The notes under the pieces were generated by a model. The model ran no database searches, was not told the origin of the DNA, and saw only the letters and a program-made list of their open reading frames with translations. Made by a program: the position numbers and the translations under genes. From Rachycentron canadum (Eukaryota; Chordata; Actinopteri; Carangiformes; Rachycentridae), in assembly GCA_038496675.1 (NCBI GenBank), contig CM076656.1, positions 23,729,928-23,793,927 of the forward strand: a stretch of 64,000 bases of DNA, given 5' to 3'. Positions 35,105 through 46,850 of this stretch are shown here, piece by piece (positions within the stretch are counted from its first letter, which is position 1; each line of letters starts with the position of its first letter).

Positions 35105-35502
35105 TCTGTCTATAAAACCGTTCATAGACTCTGGGTCTGTAAAGAGAAGCCAAAGCCGAAGAGCTTTAAAACTGCATTCTGGTTGGAAAAAGAAGTCAGA
35201 AGAAGTCTAGGTGGAGGTGAAGTCTATGGGAAAATGTCCCTACTTCTCACTTGATTTATTAGCTCAGTAAACGTTTTCCTACTGACTTTATGGTCTAAGT
35301 GTCTAGATTCAAGTCTGCAATACAACATGATGTTCATTTTTTCAAATGATGGTCCATTTAGAGGAAAACAGACTGTAAAACAGGGGCTGGATCGGGGTGT
35401 GGCTACTGTAACAGACTGAACCAGACACCGACCTGCGTCACAGAGCAGGTCAGCTCCACCTTCTCCTCCACATATGATTTATTCTGGTTTTAAAAAAATA
35501 AG
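35105..35502 (-). repeat. Dispersed repeat family P, copy 3 (inverted)
   Basis: Reverse complement of the family: GAAGTCTATGGGAAAATGTC, TAGCTCAGTAAACGTTTTCC, ATTTAGAGGAAAACAGACTG and GAGCAGGTCAGCTCCACC appear in mirrored order relative to the copies at 3570 and 37305. The block with GTGGAGTCGCC is replaced by other DNA, suggesting a small deletion. Confidence 0.85.
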
Positions 35503-36120
35503 GCTTCAAAACAGAATTCCACAAATCAGTGGTTGATGTCATGGTGGGCTGCCGTTTGGTTTGACCTCCCCGCTTCCCTGTCGTCTTCCCTGCCGCTCAC
35601 CGAATGGAGATGTGATAAAATATTTAGAAGGAGCCGATTCTCCTTCGGGAAATGTTAGCAAAGGGGAACTTTGCTACCTGTTCTGCCCGAGTGGCTCTGC
35701 TGCTATTTACTGGCTTACAGACGGCGGGAAGGGGAAACCCCCACCTCATCTGCCACCATCGTCCTCATCCTCTCACCCCACAGACCTTTGTCTGCGACAG
35801 TTCCCAGTATCTAACATCCTTTTGTAGCACAAATGAACCTTTTTCCTCTCCTCTCATCCTCCTCCTTGTACTGACCAGTGTGGGATTAAATGATAATTCA
35901 CCCTTTATTCCCTTTTGGAACACTTAAGGGCCCAATTCCACTCTTGCATGTCTGATCCTCTTATATCAGCGTACTCACCGACATGTTTTCAAAATTCCTT
36001 CCCTTTATTTTCCACGCCGCCGCTACCAAAGCCAAGATAGCTTTCTGGGAGCCAACAAGTTGTAAACATGGTAATAAGAGGAGAGGAAGCATAACCAAGA
36101 AAACGCGAAGGCGGGGAGAA
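35503..36120. other. Noncoding DNA, no features seen
   Basis: Pyrimidine-biased on the + strand around 35740-35880. Frames here lack recognised similarity. Confidence 0.45.
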
Positions 36121-36322
36121 AAAAAAAAAAAAAAAAAAAGGGATTCAGCATCTTATTGGACTTAAATATCTGGGGGTGTACTGTGGAATTCAGACCTGGA
36201 AATGAAAATGCTCTTCATTCTTTCTCTCCTTCAGCCCTCTCTCTCTCTCTCTCTTTTCCGTTCATCTACAGCAACAATTATGCTGCATGCACACACACAC
36301 ACATACACACATACACACACAT
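36119..36322. repeat. A run, (CT)n and interrupted (CA)n cluster
   Basis: A run at 36120-36139, (CT)8-9 at about 36237-36254 and a CA array interrupted by TA at about 36288-36322, all within 200 bp. Confidence 0.85.
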
Positions 36323-37304
36323 TGTTAGCAGTGAATAACAAATCAGAATCTTTGGTCCCCGGCAAAAACCAAGTTGTTGCATCAAATAGGAAGTGGTCGC
36401 ATGTCAGTGAACACGTCTGGCAAATGTGACAAGGAGACTCAAGCAACCAGTTGTCCGAAGGCTACGGATCTCAGCTACAATAGGGACGTCACAGTTTTTG
36501 TTTTGTATTGTACGCTGCCCTATTTGTAGAGTTTTGTTTTTTTTTTCCCCCTAATTTATTATATTGTTCTTCCTGACTATGAATGGAAGAAGCTACAAGA
36601 CAGAAACTTGTTCCTCAAACTATTCAAGCTCCAGAATGAAGCTTTTTATTATACATTAGCTCATTCAAAAACTGCGCGTGTCGTGGGTTTCTATGAAAGT
36701 TTTTAGTCATGTTCATTTGTTTTGCAGTGATTTTTGTGCAATTTGTAGTGCTCAAGCGAATATAAAAGTGCATCACTCTTATAATTACTTAAGGGAAATG
36801 AAGTTGTATACAATTATTTGTACCCATACAATCATGCAGATGTTACAAATGTTAAAAAAAAAAAAAAAGTACATCATTTTACACTGAGGTAATGCTCCGT
36901 CACGGTGACCATGTCTACATTTACGACAACAGGCAACAACTCAGATAACAGTGCAACAAGAATAAACCAACCACTCTACCCCACAATCTACAGTGTGGGT
37001 CCAGATGCAACAAAAAAAGCAAAGTGCGTTCAGTGTTGAACATTATGAGACAAGTGGTTAATGAGCAAAATCTATTTTGTGTATAATTAAGGGGTAATTT
37101 CCAAAAAATATAAACTTCCAGGGCCCAACCATACAGATAAATTAAAACAATAGAAAAAAAAAATAACTGAAAAAGGGCACGTATCTTGTCAGAGGCAAAA
37201 AGGGCAGGTGCTTGAACACCCGTGCAAGTCTACCAGTGCATATGAGTGTTAACCTTTTGTCCTGTTAGGACCGAGTGTCAACGCTCCGCAATGTTTACCT
37301 ACAG
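36323..37304. other. Noncoding DNA, no features seen
   Basis: AT-rich with an A run at about 36855-36868. No gene or shared repeat. Confidence 0.5.
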
Positions 37305-37765
37305 GTTTGTGAGCTGCCTCCAGTCTGTGATTTGTCTGTCGGCCATCTTGGATTTTTGAAACCAGAAGAAACCATATTTGGAGGAGAAAGTGGAGCCGAG
37401 GAGGAGTGAGGGGTGGAGCTGACCTGCTCTGTACTCTATCCTGATTGTGTGGTACAGTCTGTCAATCACACAGTAGCCACGCCCCCTAGTTCACCCCCTG
37501 CCTTTTGGTCCATTTTCCTCTAAATTTAAAAACAATGAACATCTTGTGTTGAAGAAGACTAGAGACTGAGACCATAAACTCATGAGGAAAACATTTACTG
37601 AGCTAATAAAACAAGTGAGAAGCAGGGTCATTTTCCCATAGACTTCAATACAATCTGACTTCCTTTCACAACCAGTGGAGTCGCCCCCTGATGGTCATTA
37701 GAGAGAATGAAGGCTTAAGGCTCTTCAGCGTCCACCACATCCACCTTTATTCTCAGTCTATGGTT
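37305..37765 (+). repeat. Dispersed repeat family P, copy 4 (most complete)
   Basis: The longest copy, about 460 bp. From its 5' end it holds CCAGTCTGTGATTTGTCTGT, a YY1-like GGCCATCTTGG at 37341-37351, a perfect CArG box CCATATTTGG at 37372-37381, the shared middle, and the GTGGAGTCGCCCCCTGATGG block at its 3' end. It has no open frame, so it is non-autonomous. No clear terminal inverted repeats were found, leaving class (MITE or SINE-like) open. Confidence 0.88.
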
Positions 37766-38390
37766 TGAGATGCCAGGAAAACAGCAGCGAATGACTAAAG
37801 AAATGAAAAGCTGATAAACATGTTAGTGAGAATCTGGCTGCCAGCTGGTTTTACACCAGTGTACACCGGTGTCTGATACAATCAGAGGGAGATGAAGATC
37901 AGAATGGAGAGTTTCACTTCTGGGTTTTATATCTTCTACTTTTACCTGTTTCCTTTCACTTTCCGACCCCTACAGCCATGAGAGAACAACGAGCTTAATG
38001 CAGTAGAAATTGATTTCTGTCCCATCATAATTTGCCTTGTTTCTATGTGGTCTGGCCATTGGGCTGTTGTTGTTGGAGGAAGAGACAGAGAAGAAGAAGG
38101 GGGGGGGGGGTCAATATTACAAATCATGTGAGCACATTGCAGCAGCAATCAATAGGGAGAGCTGCAGTCAATCTTGTTTATTACTCCTTTTGCAATTTCA
38201 GAATTCAGATTTTGTGGCAGGGATGGGAGATGAATGAGTGGGCGCAGCAGAGCGAACGCCACAGATTACCCAGAGAGAGAGGAAGGTGGAGGAGGCAGTC
38301 GCCATGGAGATGATGATAATCCTGGACATGCTCAGATGGTGTATTGTCCCCCCCCCCCCCCCAAACATCCAGGCTACAGAGAGACACACA
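37766..38390. other. Noncoding DNA with G and C runs
   Basis: A G run at about 38100-38110 and a C15 run at about 38348-38362. Several overlapping frames on both strands pass through them and are artefacts. Confidence 0.55.
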
Positions 38391-40886
38391 CAAACACAAC
38401 CAGAACAATGTGTGGTTAATCTTCGCCGTATGCCTGGCTGACTCCAGACAAACGTGTAGACACCGGGGCTTAGGGATGAAGGGGAGGCTGGAAACGCTCT
38501 TCTCAAAAAGGCAAAGCGAGGTGAAAAGCACGTAGAAACAAAGTCGGCGCTGTCAGAGAAAAGGAAACGCAAATGGATGTGAACCGATCCCCGTAGGTAT
38601 CAGTGTCATTAAGACAGTGCCATCGGTCCAGAAAATGTTACTGGAGCTGCAGACAGAGATACACACACTATCAATCCCACTTCATTCTCTGGCTACAGGT
38701 TGGTGACTCCAGTGTTTGGTAAATCTTTCAGTGCAATGTGCAATCACAGCACAGGGCAGAGGGATAGTAAGCTTTAAGGGCAGGACAAGAGAGCAGAGCT
38801 AGGTGATAGAAAGAGATGCTGCGAGGGACGAGGCCAGTTTCAGGACTTCACAAGCTTCTGTGGCGCTACCAGTGGATAAAAATCATCTATGAATGTGTCT
38901 GTCTGTGTATGTGTGCGTGTTGTCGATTGGAGCCGCACCTCAGCTGTCAGTGGCAGTGATTTTTGCTTCAATATTTATGTTAAGTTTAACACCTCACGCT
39001 TTAACGTCACCGAGTTTCAAGGTGCGAGAGGAACAAGGGAAACATGTCAAGCAGAATAAATCGCAAGTAACACGATGGGAGAAACTTCTCAGCAGTGGGA
39101 AAAGGTTTGTTGGCTTGAAACATGGTTTCACATGGAGGTCGTTGGGACTGAACCATACATGGACCTAAAAATCTAACATTAGGAAAACCTACTCTCTTCA
39201 GCAACAATGAATCCTTTACTTTGGTATTAATATCAAAACTATCTTAACTGATGTTCAAGACCCGAAGAACACTGATTCCTTGTTGAATCAGCGTGGATTG
39301 TCACTGACTTCTTCTTCTTCTGTGTGTTGGGTCCAAATTAGGGCTCAAAGTTTCTCTCTCTGTGAATATTGTCCTGTTCCTCCTCCTGTCTGTATTGTGA
39401 TTTATGTCTTTACGTTAAGCCTCCAGTTGCCTTAGCTAGTGCCTGAAGAAGGATTTTAGTGTTAGACGAAGTTCCCATGGTCCTGAAATGTTATGAAATG
39501 AGAAAGACTGTTTTCCAGGCCTGGAAATGGTTTGGAATTAACTGAATGTTTTAGAGAAGTTTTGAATACACAGTGTTTTGGCCTATTGTTTAACTGTATT
39601 AATAAACTTTCCAAAACATGTTTTATGTTACAAAATAGATTCCTTGTATTAATCTAAAATGTAGTCCAGCTGCACAGTCACATGATACACGAGTACGCCA
39701 CTGGTTGGTGGCAGGGATGTCTCACGAGCGAGCGAGGCCAGGAAGCTTTAGCAAGATACTGATTTACAAAAATGCCAGACAAGTGCCCCTTTTAATAATG
39801 TGTGGCTTTCAAATGACAGACAAAAGAGAAACCATCAAGGCAGACCAAAGGGCTGCTTGACAGACCGCCAGCGTCGGCACACATTTCACACCTGGTGTAG
39901 CCAGGCCAGATGATGTTTCTGCTTCCACGAGCACAGAAAGTATCAGTACAGCTGCAAGATAACAGCCAACACTCAACCAGTCCATCAGCTGGAGAAACGC
40001 AGCCTGTCATATACTGCGCCCTATGATCGCTATATGGGCATAACCGTTAAACTACCTAAGTTAAGTCATGGAAATTAGGTGAAATATTATGGAAAGTTTT
40101 TGGAAATTGGTTAAAATATGTGGGAACCCTGGTTAGAAATTGGATAGAGGACCAGAACCTTTAGCTACTTTACTTTATTTAAGTTATCGAATGCAGGAAT
40201 TAGCCATCTAGAAACAGGCTTGGCTGCAGACAGGGATATAGTTTTTGTTGATGATAAATTGCAGGATACTCTCCACAGATTTCTTTTGTCCTCCAGCAAT
40301 AATAGGGGACAATCGCATAATGTTCAATAAATCTTCGTTTTCACAAACTGCGTTATCACCTTCACCCAAACTAATTGGATTCACCTCAGACTTCCATCCA
40401 CCTGCAGTGTGGTGCTATATGTTAGGTCCTGGCCTGGGAGGTGCTGGACAGTTTGACACTGTTGTCATGTTTTCAGTAGTTTGTGCGATCCACTGTCAGG
40501 TTCCAGACTGCAGCGCTTGTCTTTTGAAGACTTCCTGCTCATTCTCCCTCTCCATTCCTTTGTTAGCTACAGTCTGCAGTCTTAAAAGCTGGTGCTGGAA
40601 TCAAATGCGAGTTTGTACTTTAAATTTCCTGAAGCCATTATTTAGCATATGTGCAATTGAATATTTGGCAACAGTTGTGAAGCAGCACTAAAATTCAAGG
40701 ACTGTTAAGCAGCTCTACTTGATGCACATTTGTGTATTTGTGCACGCAATGCAGAGAAATTCACATCCCTATATACTCTGAGTATGTTACTGCATGCGCC
40801 CTGCCTTCATAAACATTTTGGCCCCCTCTGTTTTTCATCAGAATGTCTGTTTCAGGCCGAGCAGAACAAGAGACGCGAGGAGAAAG

Positions 40887-40888
<2 letters not shown>
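38391..40888. other. Noncoding DNA with an unassigned 148-codon frame
   Basis: Repeat-free DNA. The + strand frame 40245-40691 is the second longest in the window but is Cys/Ser/Phe-rich, has no recognised domain, and is roughly what chance would give. I do not call it a gene. Confidence 0.5.

Positions 40889-40926
<38 letters not shown>
40889..40926 (+). repeat. (GA)19 microsatellite
   Basis: A perfect GA run of about 38 bp, flanked by further purine-rich DNA. Confidence 0.95.
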
Positions 40927-40931
<5 letters not shown>

Positions 40932-42720
40932 GAGAGACCCTGCTGCATCCCAATCAGCCCGGCTCACTGAGGCAGAACTGTGCCTAAAATACTGGGACTG
41001 AGGTGGTCTCAGCTTCGCCCTCCCATTTCCAATTCGCAGGCATCACAGTCCAATGCAATTCAAATAATAATAACAAATGGGGTAAAACTGGATGGATATG
41101 TGCAGCATGCTGAGCTTTTTCAATACACAGCACGACTCCTGCACATTAAAGTAGTGAAGTCGGGGAATGTGGATGGGAACTGAGTACAGGTTCAGCTGAA
41201 CCAGGACAGATTTTTTTACGTCACAATACAGTTTTCTTATCAGTCTAATCACGAAGGATCTCATCTCTTCTGATTGATATGCTGTGTCTTCCAAAAATGA
41301 AACTCTGGTGTCAGCGTAGTCAAAGCTGTAATTGCTGATTCTACCAAACTCCAATAGCAATGTTTATGAAATACTTTGCTTGTATAAAAATCAAGCATGG
41401 TTAACCTGTCACAAAGCACCACCCTTTTGTTTTGTTAGTGCATTGCTCTCTTGAAACACTGGAAAGTGATTTTTGCTTTGGACCAGCAAAAACCTGGTCC
41501 TGGTCTCTAAGTTGCTGGGGTGAGCTCCAGTGTTTCCTGCTCATCACCTGGGCTAAATCCGTCCACCACAGTTTCATAATGAACCAAACAAACACTCATT
41601 TACACATCTCATAATATAACATGGAAGACATCCAGCGCTGAGATTTTTGCCCGGTGCCGCACATCGATTCATCCAGCCCTTTTCAGCCCCTCAGGAAACA
41701 CCGGTCAGCCATGACATGTCATCAACTGACCGCAAATGGAATCTAATTCTGTGTGAAAAACTGTGCCATTATAATAGCAATCCGCCAAGGTGCAAGCGTG
41801 CCTGGCTTTCAAAGGGAAAAGGGAGGTGGCACGATGATTGGTCTTATTGGTCGAGCGACACCGTAAACACTCCCTTGAGCTGAGGTTGTGCTGATTCTGA
41901 ATATGTGGAGCACTTGGTGAAAAAAATCTTTAAAAATTACTGCTTTTAATAAGGAAAAAAAAAAAAAAAAAGCTTTAAATAAGGCTTAAAAGAGTTAAAG
42001 TCGATATTCACCAACGTCTGCAGACCTCCATGGATTCTTGACTTTTACCACGCCACAAAAAGAGCACACTACCTATTATTAATTTTCATCATTTCATAGA
42101 TATTAAAGCCCAAAAATCATCTGTTAGGGTACTTTTATGGCTCCATCTCCAACGACTCTGCCCATGTTTTCTATTGCTGTCCACTGTCAACAAATTAAGG
42201 CAAAAATACCCAAAAATTATCTACACAAAAGGATTAGAAAGAATGTGAAGCCACAAACACATGTTGGAATGTTTTCCCAAAAATGCAGTGTGTGCTGTGG
42301 AGGGAAGCTGCACTGTGTTGAAATCCCATGTGTATGTAATTGGACCATAATTTGTGCATACATGCTTTGGCAGTTGCAGAAGGAAGCAGCAGTAAATAAA
42401 AACTGCTGCAGCCTGTGCACAATCGATTCAGGCTACACTTTGTAGTGCGTTTGGTGCTACAGTTTGGGTCTTATGGAGCTCATTTAGATGTGCACACACT
42501 GATATTCAACACCACTTCTCTCGCTTGGAGTCAGCTTGCGTGCCCAGGCTGTTGCGTCTTTGCAAGTCTCACCGTTTCATGTCAGGCTTTGGAATGAACA
42601 CAGTTGATTCAGTGTCACTGGCGACACAATTATCTCAGGGAAACTGGTTAATCCTGTGAAATTGCAGAGTGCACAGCACGGTACATTTCCCCTCCCCACA
42701 CCTCTCCTGTGTCGCACGCA

Positions 42721-42721
<1 letters not shown>
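40927..42721. other. Noncoding DNA, no features seen
   Basis: One A run at about 41956-41971. Nothing else was recognised. Confidence 0.5.

Positions 42722-42768
<47 letters not shown>
42722..42768 (+). repeat. (AC)23 microsatellite
   Basis: A perfect AC run of 47 bp. Confidence 0.95.
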
Positions 42769-42771
<3 letters not shown>

Positions 42772-44019
42772 GCATGCCCAAATACAATTCATGCAGTTGG
42801 CAAATTAAAAACAAATTTCTGTCCAATTTCCCAACACAATAAAAACGGCGGCTGTGGTAATCTGGCCAAACGACAGCACACAAAGCCAGGATCAATCTAC
42901 TCTCTAATCCCATTGTGTTTCGTGTACCTGCTTACAGTGGCTCAGGCTTGTATGCCCATTTCCACTGCATTCTCCCTCCATTATTAGGCACCTGTTAGAA
43001 CAAGCGCTTTCACCTGAAAGGAAAGCACTCCAGGCTATTAGACCTTTGCCTACAGGAAAAGTCGGGTTCGTGAATGTCTTTATTGAAGTGTAAAAGCCTG
43101 GCTTTGGTTTCCAAACCCACTCAATACAGTTTGAATGATTTTGCAGAGCTGGTATTTTACAGGATATTGCTTTACTTGCTCCTACTCTTTATTACTACTA
43201 CAAAGTTGTTTTTTCTGTCATTTCATATTTACTAGAGGCAGATCTGTCTCATACCGTCTAAAAATAGATGCTTTAAATGGGAATACGAGCTCACTGCGTG
43301 TCCCACTAGCATCCTTCTCTTCTGGTGTTTTTCTCTGTGAATCTAACCTTCAGGGAATGAATAGTGTAACCATGTGAAGCACAAGGATGAACACATGGCT
43401 TAGAGAAATAACTGAAGCATATTAGCTATGCTCCCCCCCCCTCAAAAAGTGTACTTTTGAAATAACTTTTGTTGCTTCTTTTTCGACTATCCAGAAGAAA
43501 ATGCTTTTGATACCAATGAGGGGTGGATGGGGACCATTAGGTTTAGAGATGATGCTTAAAACCCGTGCTTCAGAACAGGAAATCTTTCTGTCATCTTTTG
43601 TTTTGTAGCCTCTTTGAGGTCCCCAGTTGTTTTGGATCATCTCCACATTTGTCTTTTTTTTTTTTTTCCCCTCCCTTTGAAGGTGAGAATACATGCAAAA
43701 CCAAGAATAAAAAAAAACAACAGCATCTGTACTTCTAGTTTATTTCTCCTTAAGGTCAGATCGGCTTTGATCACGTTAAGATAGCCTTGATCTTAAAAGC
43801 AGATCAAAATGTGGTCCACGTGCAAATTTGTTAAAATATCATTCACCAAGTCTCCACACATTCAGCATCGGCAAAACCTCATCTAAATATATACGTCATT
43901 CACTATAATAGGAGATAGAAGCTCGGAAAACAAGAACAAACAAGAAGCAGACAGTGAATTTTTTCTCTGATTGGCTGTGACATCACCCACTGTAGCCAAT
44001 GGGAGTGTCCAATGTAGAG
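42769..44019. other. Noncoding DNA, no features seen
   Basis: A C run near 43432-43440 and a T run near 43657-43668. A CCAAT pair near 43995-44012 directly precedes repeat Q. No gene. Confidence 0.5.
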
Positions 44020-44135
44020 ACGTGACTCTAGACGTCACTATCAGAGATGGAGGATGAGAATGGACGGATAAACAGGCAGAGGTAAAGCAGCAATGCTCCA
44101 GTCAGAGGCTCAGACTGATCCAGATCTGACCTCAC
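44020..44135 (+). repeat. Dispersed repeat family Q, copy 2
   Basis: Matches 10239-10350 in the same orientation. Just upstream is a CTCTGATTGGCTGTGACATC stretch absent from copy 1, so the element's left edge is set by where the match ends. Family unidentified. Confidence 0.8.
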
Positions 44136-44392
44136 TAACCAAAGGAACAAACAAACAAACCGGGGCTCTGACGTCGATTCTCCAGATGCTCTAACAATAG
44201 TGATCTTAATTGGGTTAACGTAACCGTTTAAGATTGACCACACCCATAAGAGCCTAATTCAATTCATAGCCTATGTAAAATCAAACATCATGATTTGAAC
44301 GGGCACTCTACAGCGTTGTTGGGCGTAGCTTCATCCGTCTACAGTTAACGTCGGAAATGATCAGCTGACATTGGAGAAGAAATGCGGATGAC

Positions 44393-44427
44393 GCTAACAG
44401 TTAGCTAACAGTTAGCTAACAGTTAGC
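44393..44427 (+). repeat. 11-bp minisatellite, about 3.2 units
   Basis: Three perfect tandem copies of GCTAACAGTTA plus two bases. Each unit contains AACAGTTA, close to the MYB recognition core AACNG, so this is a small array of MYB-like sites. Confidence 0.85.
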
Positions 44428-44534
44428 CTGCTCTGAGATTGAGCTAAATGTCACCAGCTATCAGCAGCTCATTAACTATCAAACACTGACAACAGACAAA
44501 ATCATTGACCGGTGACTTAAGACCAGGTAAATTA

Positions 44535-44665
44535 AAAGAGAATCAACTGTGAGCGTGTACCATGTGGGCATACTAAGCAGGAGGTTGCTAGTGCCCCCCC
44601 CCCACCATTTCCTGTCTCTCTCCACTGTCCCCATCAAAATAAAAGGCATAAAATGGACCAATGAA
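44535..44665 (+). repeat. SINE family A, copy 2 (3' part)
   Basis: CATTTCCTGTCTCTCTCCACTG followed by AAAAGGCATAAAAT matches the 3' part of the copy at 19470-19605. The box B region is degraded and replaced by a C run at 44596-44604. Confidence 0.6.
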
Positions 44666-44689
44666 AGTTTTACTATAATGTCACCATGA

Positions 44690-44935
44690 CTGAGACTTTG
44701 TTCGATGGCATCTGGCCAGTGTTTAAATGTGTGAGTGATAAATATGATGTAATTTAAGGGGCACCGCTCATTGTTTTGAAATTTGTGAGGTATAACAAAT
44801 GCAGTTCACGGCGGCGAATGGATCATTCCCCAGCTCGATTCCCAGGTCTGGACCTTTTGCTTTTCTAACCCTGCTTTCCGTGTTTCGTCACTGACCTACG
44901 CAATAAAGACATCAAAATGCAAAAAAATAAAATAT
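44690..44935 (+). repeat. SINE family B, copy 1
   Basis: Shares ordered blocks with 63505-63690: TCTGGCCAGTGTTT, GAGTGAT, CTTTTCTAACCCTG/TTTC, and a 3' end ACATCAAAATGCAAAAAAATAAAA. AGCTCGATTCCC at 44832-44843 resembles a pol III box B, suggesting tRNA ancestry. The A-rich tail marks the 3' end. Confidence 0.7.
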
Positions 44936-45099
44936 TCCCATTTACATTTATCATACGCTACAACATTGAAATAATGTAATCAATAAATAATACCATTCCC
45001 ATCCAGGCAGGAGATTGTGTCAATCTGCCTCACAAGCAAAGGCGTCAGAATTAAGGTGTCCCAAAAACAAACCTCATCCAGGGAGAGTGGGTAAATTAA
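44936..45099. other. Noncoding DNA, no features seen
   Basis: Short unique AT-rich stretch between a SINE and the exon-like region. Confidence 0.45.
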
Positions 45100-45450
45100 A
45101 TCAGGGCATGTCTAGCACAGCTGCAGCAGCGGCAGCTCCTCATCATCGATCTGTCTGGCAGGCTTTTTGCCAATGACAGGCACAGCGCTTTCACTGAAGT
45201 CATAAACAAGCAAGTATTCACCACCCTACATAGTCGAACGGTAAGTAACACCCCAGCAAACTCCTGCCTTCCTCGCCGCTATCTGCCTCTTTTCCCTGCC
45301 AGCGGTATCAGGCCTATTTCTCAGTGTGTGGCTCTGTCCTCTGAAGTGGTACAGGAGCTTCACCAGGTGCTGCAGTCGCCTGGCAGAGGTGCGGCCGGCG
45401 CTGCCACAGATGGGAACAGCAGGTATGTTGCCCAACCAATGTGTCTGTCC
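45100..45450 (+). other. 117-codon open stretch containing a candidate 120-nt exon
   Basis: The + frame is open from 45100 to a TGA at 45451. Within it, 45303-45422 is bounded by a strong acceptor (CTCTTTTCCCTGCCAG) and a strong donor (CAG|GTATGT). It is exactly 120 nt and stays in the open frame, reading GIRPISQCVALSSEVVQELH onwards. A second donor, ACG|GTAAGT at 45241, ends an upstream open part that reads RLFANDRHSAFTEVINKQVF. I do not recognise the protein, and the two parts could not be spliced together in one frame without hitting a stop. It could be a cassette exon or chance. Confidence 0.25.
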
Positions 45451-45453
45451 TGA

Positions 45454-46850
45454 TAATGCTGCGTCAGGCAGAGCTAAGCCATGCTCAGCGAGGCTGCCAG
45501 AGCCCTAACTGGCTGGCTTGCCTCAAGCTTGCTGTTGTGTCCTGTGCGCCTTAGCGATTTCTTCCTGCTGAGGAGGAAAGAGGCTGCAGATTTCTGTTGA
45601 TTAAAAAGAAATATTCCCCCCCCCCCCCCCCGAATGAGTTGCTCTGCTTTCTGTACTACATTACTAGTGCAGCAATGTGGTGGGAAAATGAACGGTTTAA
45701 AGATTGGATTTGATTGTTCATGCATTTCACAAAGACATCAAACCTTAATATTTCCCAGCATAATGCCAATTTTCAAATATTTTTGTCTGTCAAATTTATA
45801 CGGATGGCAAACAAACACAGATCTAATCAGCATTAATCAATTTTGGCATTCCCCAGTCAATTGAGATAATTTGCCAGCCATGATGACAATGTGGATCTCG
45901 AGTTATTACAGCATGAACCTACTGATATACAGAAAAGAGATGACATGGCTGGGTTGAAGGGGGGAGGAAAGAAAAAAAAAAAAAAAAAAAGATGCTCATT
46001 AGAATAATCCAATATCAATTCATGAAATTCAAAGATCGATCTTTCACCGTCTCCTGTGGACGTGTGAAGATGGGAGCATTGATGTAGCGCTGCAGCCACA
46101 ATGACACGCCACCACTTTTTTCTACAACCGATGAGATACAATATCCTGCATGATCCATCTGAAATTTACATAGATTCTTAAAAATGCTCTATCATGTCAT
46201 GAAGAGAACTAATGAAAACAGATGAAATGGTCACATTGACATTTAAGGTGTATCGATTTCCCAACGTCCGTGATGCATCAAGTAAAACGTGCAGGAAAAC
46301 ATTCCACCTTAAAAATGTCCAGCAGCTCCCGGTGACCTCCCAGTCAATGAAATCATTGATTAGTAAAGATGAAAAGACAGAAGACGTTCAAGTAAAGCAC
46401 CGATATCAACCACCTACATCACACCACGCTGCGACTTCGCCGTGCGCATGTACACGAGGTGAACAAACGCCACTGCATCCCCACGAGAGTCAGGAACATA
46501 TCAAGACAGATGTGGCTCCAACGAAGTCACCTGCAAGTCTGAAGGGCAGATCTGTGGATGCATTTCAGATTTAAAACACTGCGCAGTTAACACACTACTT
46601 ACCAACCCTTTATTTCAGGTCGTATTAAATAAAAGGTGGATTAATGTGATTGCTCTGGGGTCCATTCGTAATGCAAACGTTTATATTTTTAATAATGCAC
46701 CGGGTCAGAAGAACATTTCAAAGCCTTAGTTCTGAGAAGCTCATTCATATCCACAGAAAATTGTTACTGCAACTGAAATATCACCAACTGATTAAATGTC
46801 AAATCAAATGAATCCATACATTTGAAAAAAAAAAAAAAAAAAAAAAAGTG
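45454..46850. other. Noncoding DNA with homopolymers and an unassigned 120-codon frame
   Basis: C16 run at 45616-45631, A run at 45972-45990 and A run at 46825-46847. The + frame 46212-46574 is Lys/Thr/Ser-rich, with no recognised domain and no splice signals worth noting; it may be chance. Confidence 0.5.

Noticed and set aside
35970..36000. Minus-strand ATGTCG followed by GTGAGT, resembling a first coding exon
   Set aside because: Only two codons long with no upstream promoter signal.
40245..40691. 148-codon open frame on the + strand
   Set aside because: No domain, low-complexity Cys/Ser/Phe content and no splice or promoter support. About one such frame is expected by chance.
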